Source: Actinomycetota bacterium (GTDB lineage Bacteria > Actinomycetota > Acidimicrobiia > Spongiisociales > ZC4RG35). From it: a DNA stretch of 16,252 bases. Position numbers and translations under genes: made by a program. The stretch lies in the NCBI GenBank assembly GCA_022615295.1, contig JAKEHF010000049.1, positions 1 through 16,252 on the forward strand. The letters run 5' to 3'. The notes under the pieces were generated by a model. That model was given only the letters and a program-made list of their open reading frames with translations. It ran no database searches and was not told the DNA's origin. Within the stretch, counting starts at the first letter, position 1. Each line of letters starts with the position of its first letter. Shown piece by piece: positions 13,368-16,252 of the stretch.

Positions 13368-14619
13368 CTTCGATACTCTGCCATGCATCAGACGGGTAGT
13401 CGCCGCCCTCCTCCTGACCCTGCCGGCGTGCGCCGCCGAACCACCGGAGCGCGATACGTTACCCGACGTCGAGACCGTGCTCCCCGAGGCCCGCGGGTGC
13501 CTCCTCTCCATAGGGGAGCCACGTGGTGTGGTGGTCGACTCCGTGGTGACGGGTACCGCGGCCGACGGTCTGCTCTCCGTCGGTGACGTGATCGTCGCCA
13601 TCGACGGGGAAGCGACAGTCTCCGCGGCCGATCTGATGGATGTGATGACCAGACGCGACCCAGGTGAGGAGATCATGATCAGCCTGGAACGCGCCGGTGA
13701 CACCGACGACGTCGCCCTCACCCTCGGCACCAACCCCGACGACGCCAGCCGGCCCCAGATCGGGATTCTCATCAGAACCAGCTACGAGAGCATTCCCATC
13801 GCCGAGGCCACCGAGGAGGTGACTCCCAGCTTCACCAGCCGCCCTCTGGCGCTCGGGGACCATTTGGTGGTGGTCGACCCGGCAACTGGAGCCTGGGGGG
13901 AGTTCGAGCCCGACACCCGTCTCGGGGCGACCTGGGTGGCGACCACGGAGGGGATATACACCCTTATCGGCGAGGAGGACCTGGTCTTGACCGACGCCCT
14001 CACCGAAGAGGCCCTGGACCACGACGGGTTCCAGGACTGGGAGCCGCGGAGACTGATCGGCTCTCTCGGGGCCCGTCTCCTGATCGTGGTGACGGTCGAC
14101 ATCCCCGACCAGCCCGGCTTCGTCAATGTGGGTCTGGCGTTGTTCGACCCGACACTGGCTGAGACTATCTGGGTGACACCGGTGCTCAACGAGTTCGGCA
14201 TCCCGGTCACCGCTTTCGGGGCGCCGGACCGGTCGGGCTTCGTCCTCGTCGGCGCCGACTCCGAAACAGGAGCGGTCCGTGGCGTCGAGTTCTACGACTC
14301 GCTGGGGACCCTTCGCGACGTCGGAGCCCTCTCCGACCTGGGAACTCCCGTCGGTTGGTTCGACGGGACCTCGATGGCATTCCGGCCCAACAGCGAGCAG
14401 ATCTCGATCTACGACTTTGCCGACGGCTCGATAAGGAACTTCACGGTGCCCGGCGGTCTCCTCGACTCACTGATCGCCGCCGTCGGTGACGGGCGTCAGA
14501 TCATGGCGATCGACGGGAGAAACCTCCTGATAACCGATCTCACCACCGGATCGGAGGTGCGCACCCTCGCCGAGAACTGCACCATCGCCCGGATCGGCGA
14601 GCCCGGATGGGGCCTCTAG
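13339..14619 (+). CDS. PDZ-domain plus beta-propeller lipoprotein
   Basis: About 426 residues from ATG 13339. A signal peptide (RRVVAALLLTLPAC) has a lipobox cysteine at residue 31. Residues 53-146 form a PDZ-like domain: GVVVDSVVTGTAADG, LLSVGDVIVAIDGEATVSAA, then PGEEIMISLERAG and IGILI. The remainder (about 160-425) is beta-rich with repeated FDPTLAETIWV and EFYDSLGTL type strands, probably a propeller. No catalytic triad is seen, so it is a binding or scaffold protein on the outer face of the membrane. The start is uncertain: ATG 13339 overlaps the divergent gene start by 29 bases, and a non-standard start near 13378 (CTG) would avoid this. It ends 10 bases from the convergent FtsH-like gene. 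Confidence 0.78.
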   Translation: MTAVLVRPFIFDTLPCIRRVVAALLLTLPACAAEPPERDTLPDVETVLPEARGCLLSIGEPRGVVVDSVVTGTAADGLLSVGDVIVAIDGEATVSAADLMDVMTRRDPGEEIMISLERAGDTDDVALTLGTNPDDASRPQIGILIRTSYESIPIAEATEEVTPSFTSRPLALGDHLVVVDPATGAWGEFEPDTRLGATWVATTEGIYTLIGEEDLVLTDALTEEALDHDGFQDWEPRRLIGSLGARLLIVVTVDIPDQPGFVNVGLALFDPTLAETIWVTPVLNEFGIPVTAFGAPDRSGFVLVGADSETGAVRGVEFYDSLGTLRDVGALSDLGTPVGWFDGTSMAFRPNSEQISIYDFADGSIRNFTVPGGLLDSLIAAVGDGRQIMAIDGRNLLITDLTTGSEVRTLAENCTIARIGEPGWGL

Positions 14620-14629
14620 TGATCTGTCG

Positions 14630-16252
14630 CTAGGAGCTCGAATCGGCCTCGGGCTCGGCCTCCTGGACCTCCGTCGATCGGCTCAGCGCGGCCGCCTCCC
14701 GACCCGACTTGACCAGCGCCTCCCGCTGTCGCTCTCCGGCGATGATGTCGGAGACCGCCTGCCATCCCTTTGGCTCCCGCATGGTCCGGGAGCCGGGCTC
14801 GGATCCCATGATCTCGGCGACCTCGTCACCTGAGATGTTCTTTCGCTCCTCGAGCACCGCGGCCAGCTCGAGGACCTTCTCCCGATGCTCCTCGAGGAGG
14901 GAAGCGCTGCGGTCGTAGAGACCGGCGAGGGTCTTCTCTATCGCCTCACGGTTCTCACGCAGCGCCACCGACACCGGGCTGGCCGGGCCGCCGGTGGCCA
15001 TCTCCCTGGTCCCCAACGCCGAGGTCAGGGTGGCCCCCATCCCGTAGGTGCCCTCCATGAGGGCGGCGACCGTGGAAGCCGAGCTCAGGTCGCCCGACAC
15101 CCCGGAGCTGTTGTCGCCCTCGAAGAACATCTTCTCCCCGGCGAGGGAGGCGAGCGACACCATGATGTCGGTCTCGAACTCGGTCCTCCACTGGGTGAAC
15201 CGCTCCTCCTGACCCTGGCTCTTCACCATCCCGAGCGTCGAGGCCCGCTTCTCGATCGAGACCAGATCGATCCGTCTGTGGGCGCCGAGGAGATGGGCGG
15301 CGACGGCGTGTGAGGCCTCGTGGATGGCCACGGCGTGACGCTCCCGCTGGATATAGTCGACGTCCTCTGGGGGACCCAGCTCCTTGAGGGCCTTGGCCTT
15401 CCAGATGTCCTTCCACTCGATCGCCTCACGACCGTCACGCACCGCGATGATCAAGGCCTCGTTGACCATGTCCTTGATCTTGGCCCCGGAGTAGTAGGGG
15501 GTGGCGATGGACAGCTTCTCGACCTCCTCATCACTGAGCCTGTGCTCCACCTTGTTGAGGTATCCGACGAGGGTCTGTTTCCGCCCCTCTTTGGAGGGAA
15601 AACCCACCTTGTAGATCCGGTCGATACGTCCCGGACGCAACATCGCCTCGTCGAGGGCGTTGGGCATGTTGGTTGCCATGATGTGGAGGATCCGGTACTT
15701 GGGCGCCGGCTTTGGTCTGAAGCCGAAGAGCTTGCGCAATCGGTTGGTGATGCCCCGGGGCTTGGCCAGCCCGTTCATCTCGGTGAGCAGGGCCTGGAGG
15801 GTCCCCATGCCGCCACCACCCATCCCCATCCCGCCCATGATGATCCGGTCCTTCCAGGTCCGTCTCGGCGTGGTCTCCAGCGCGGGGGTCTCCACCCCCA
15901 ACTGCTCCAACACCGCCTGTTGGGCCAGAGGGCTCAGATAGGCGAACCCGTTGCACGAGAAGCTTGCGTCCTGACGGGGAACCGCTCCCAGCTGGCCTTG
16001 TGGTCGACCCATCTGGCCACGGGAGCCGAGGGCGTCGGCCTCGTCGAAGAAGGCGATGACTCCCCCGTGACGCAGACTCAATCGGCGCAGCTTGCGGTAG
16101 AGACTCTTCACCTTGAGCACGCCGATTCCCATGAACATGTTGATGAAGGCGCCGGGCTCGACGAAGACATAGGGTCGGCCGGTCTCCCCGGCGATGGCCT
16201 GGGCCATCAGGGTGTTGTGGGTGACGATGAAGTGCTCCGACACATACAGGTG
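14630..16252 (-). CDS. FtsH-like AAA+ ATPase / M41 zinc metalloprotease (N-terminus outside the window)
   Basis: The frame is open to the right edge, so the gene is partial; an internal GTG at 16243 is unlikely to be the true start. Numbering from 16243, the AAA+ part shows Walker B VIAFFDEADALGSRG (63-76), sensor-1 region HIMATNMPNALDEAM (187-201) and arginine fingers RPGRIDR (203-209). Between Walker B and sensor 1 is a long insertion including MGGMGMGGGGMG (136-147). The protease has HEASH (308-312) as the zinc motif and Asp385 in SGDLSSAS as the probable third ligand. FtsH degrades membrane and unfolded proteins. The Walker A lysine region is not recognisable: VTHNTLMAQ is seen where GTGKTLMAQ is expected. 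No membrane segment is in view, and the C-terminus is acidic and Ser/Glu-rich. Confidence 0.85.
   Translation of the reverse strand, partial: HLYVSEHFIVTHNTLMAQAIAGETGRPYVFVEPGAFINMFMGIGVLKVKSLYRKLRRLSLRHGGVIAFFDEADALGSRGQMGRPQGQLGAVPRQDASFSCNGFAYLSPLAQQAVLEQLGVETPALETTPRRTWKDRIIMGGMGMGGGGMGTLQALLTEMNGLAKPRGITNRLRKLFGFRPKPAPKYRILHIMATNMPNALDEAMLRPGRIDRIYKVGFPSKEGRKQTLVGYLNKVEHRLSDEEVEKLSIATPYYSGAKIKDMVNEALIIAVRDGREAIEWKDIWKAKALKELGPPEDVDYIQRERHAVAIHEASHAVAAHLLGAHRRIDLVSIEKRASTLGMVKSQGQEERFTQWRTEFETDIMVSLASLAGEKMFFEGDNSSGVSGDLSSASTVAALMEGTYGMGATLTSALGTREMATGGPASPVSVALRENREAIEKTLAGLYDRSASLLEEHREKVLELAAVLEERKNISGDEVAEIMGSEPGSRTMREPKGWQAVSDIIAGERQREALVKSGREAAALSRSTEVQEAEPEADSSS

Noticed and set aside
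13368..13772. Upstream extension of the cupredoxin-like gene
   Set aside because: Ser/Arg-rich antisense of the PDZ domain; the internal ATG at 13367 gives a proper lipoprotein signal.

Overview
The window is GC-rich, densely coded DNA from an actinobacterium, probably an uncultivated member of Actinomycetota (possibly Acidimicrobiia, which is a guess). The evidence is a DUF222-HNH (13E12-type) gene behind a mycobacterial-type SOS box, an actinobacterial ArsC with an N-terminal helical domain, a likely leaderless promoter, GTG/TTG starts and many short-signal lipoproteins. No rRNA, tRNA, CRISPR array or insertion sequence was seen.

Region 1 (1-3.2 kb) is damaged or error-rich. It holds the start of a minus-strand gene (1-63), a PhnD-like phosphate/phosphonate-binding protein (282-1079, +) with two compensating indels, an intact ArsR + AHSA1/SRPBCC pair with a good operator, and two truncated, frameshifted secreted-protein genes that abut: a kelch propeller and a protease-proregion-like protein. 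Whether the indels are biological or assembly errors cannot be decided from sequence alone.

Region 2 (3.2-5.8 kb, minus strand) has a TolB/WD40-like propeller lipoprotein behind a two-gene arsenic unit: an ArsR-LMW-phosphatase fusion followed by ArsC. No arsenite efflux pump is present. A TTGACT-18-TATCAT promoter lies so close to the ATG that the message is probably leaderless.

Region 3 (5.8-7.3 kb, plus strand) has a DUF222-HNH endonuclease gene with a perfect palindromic LexA box just upstream, followed by the C-terminal stub of an alpha/beta hydrolase.

Region 4 (7.3-13.4 kb, minus strand) reads, in transcription order: cupredoxin-like lipoprotein, sensor histidine kinase, TAP-like alpha/beta hydrolase lipoprotein, SCO1, CtaG and Lgt. 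SCO1, CtaG and Lgt are joined by 4-base stop/start overlaps. The set suggests a copper-delivery and cytochrome-oxidase-assembly cluster combined with lipoprotein maturation. At least three of its products are predicted lipoproteins, i.e. substrates of the Lgt encoded at its end.

Region 5 (13.3-16.25 kb) has a divergent PDZ + beta-propeller lipoprotein, convergent with an FtsH-like AAA+/M41 metalloprotease that runs off the window. In the visible FtsH-like sequence the Walker A motif is unrecognisable while Walker B, the arginine fingers and HEASH are intact.

No clearly novel system was found. The best leads are the SOS-controlled HNH gene, the ArsR-phosphatase fusion without a pump, the copper/Lgt/kinase cluster, and the FtsH-like protein.
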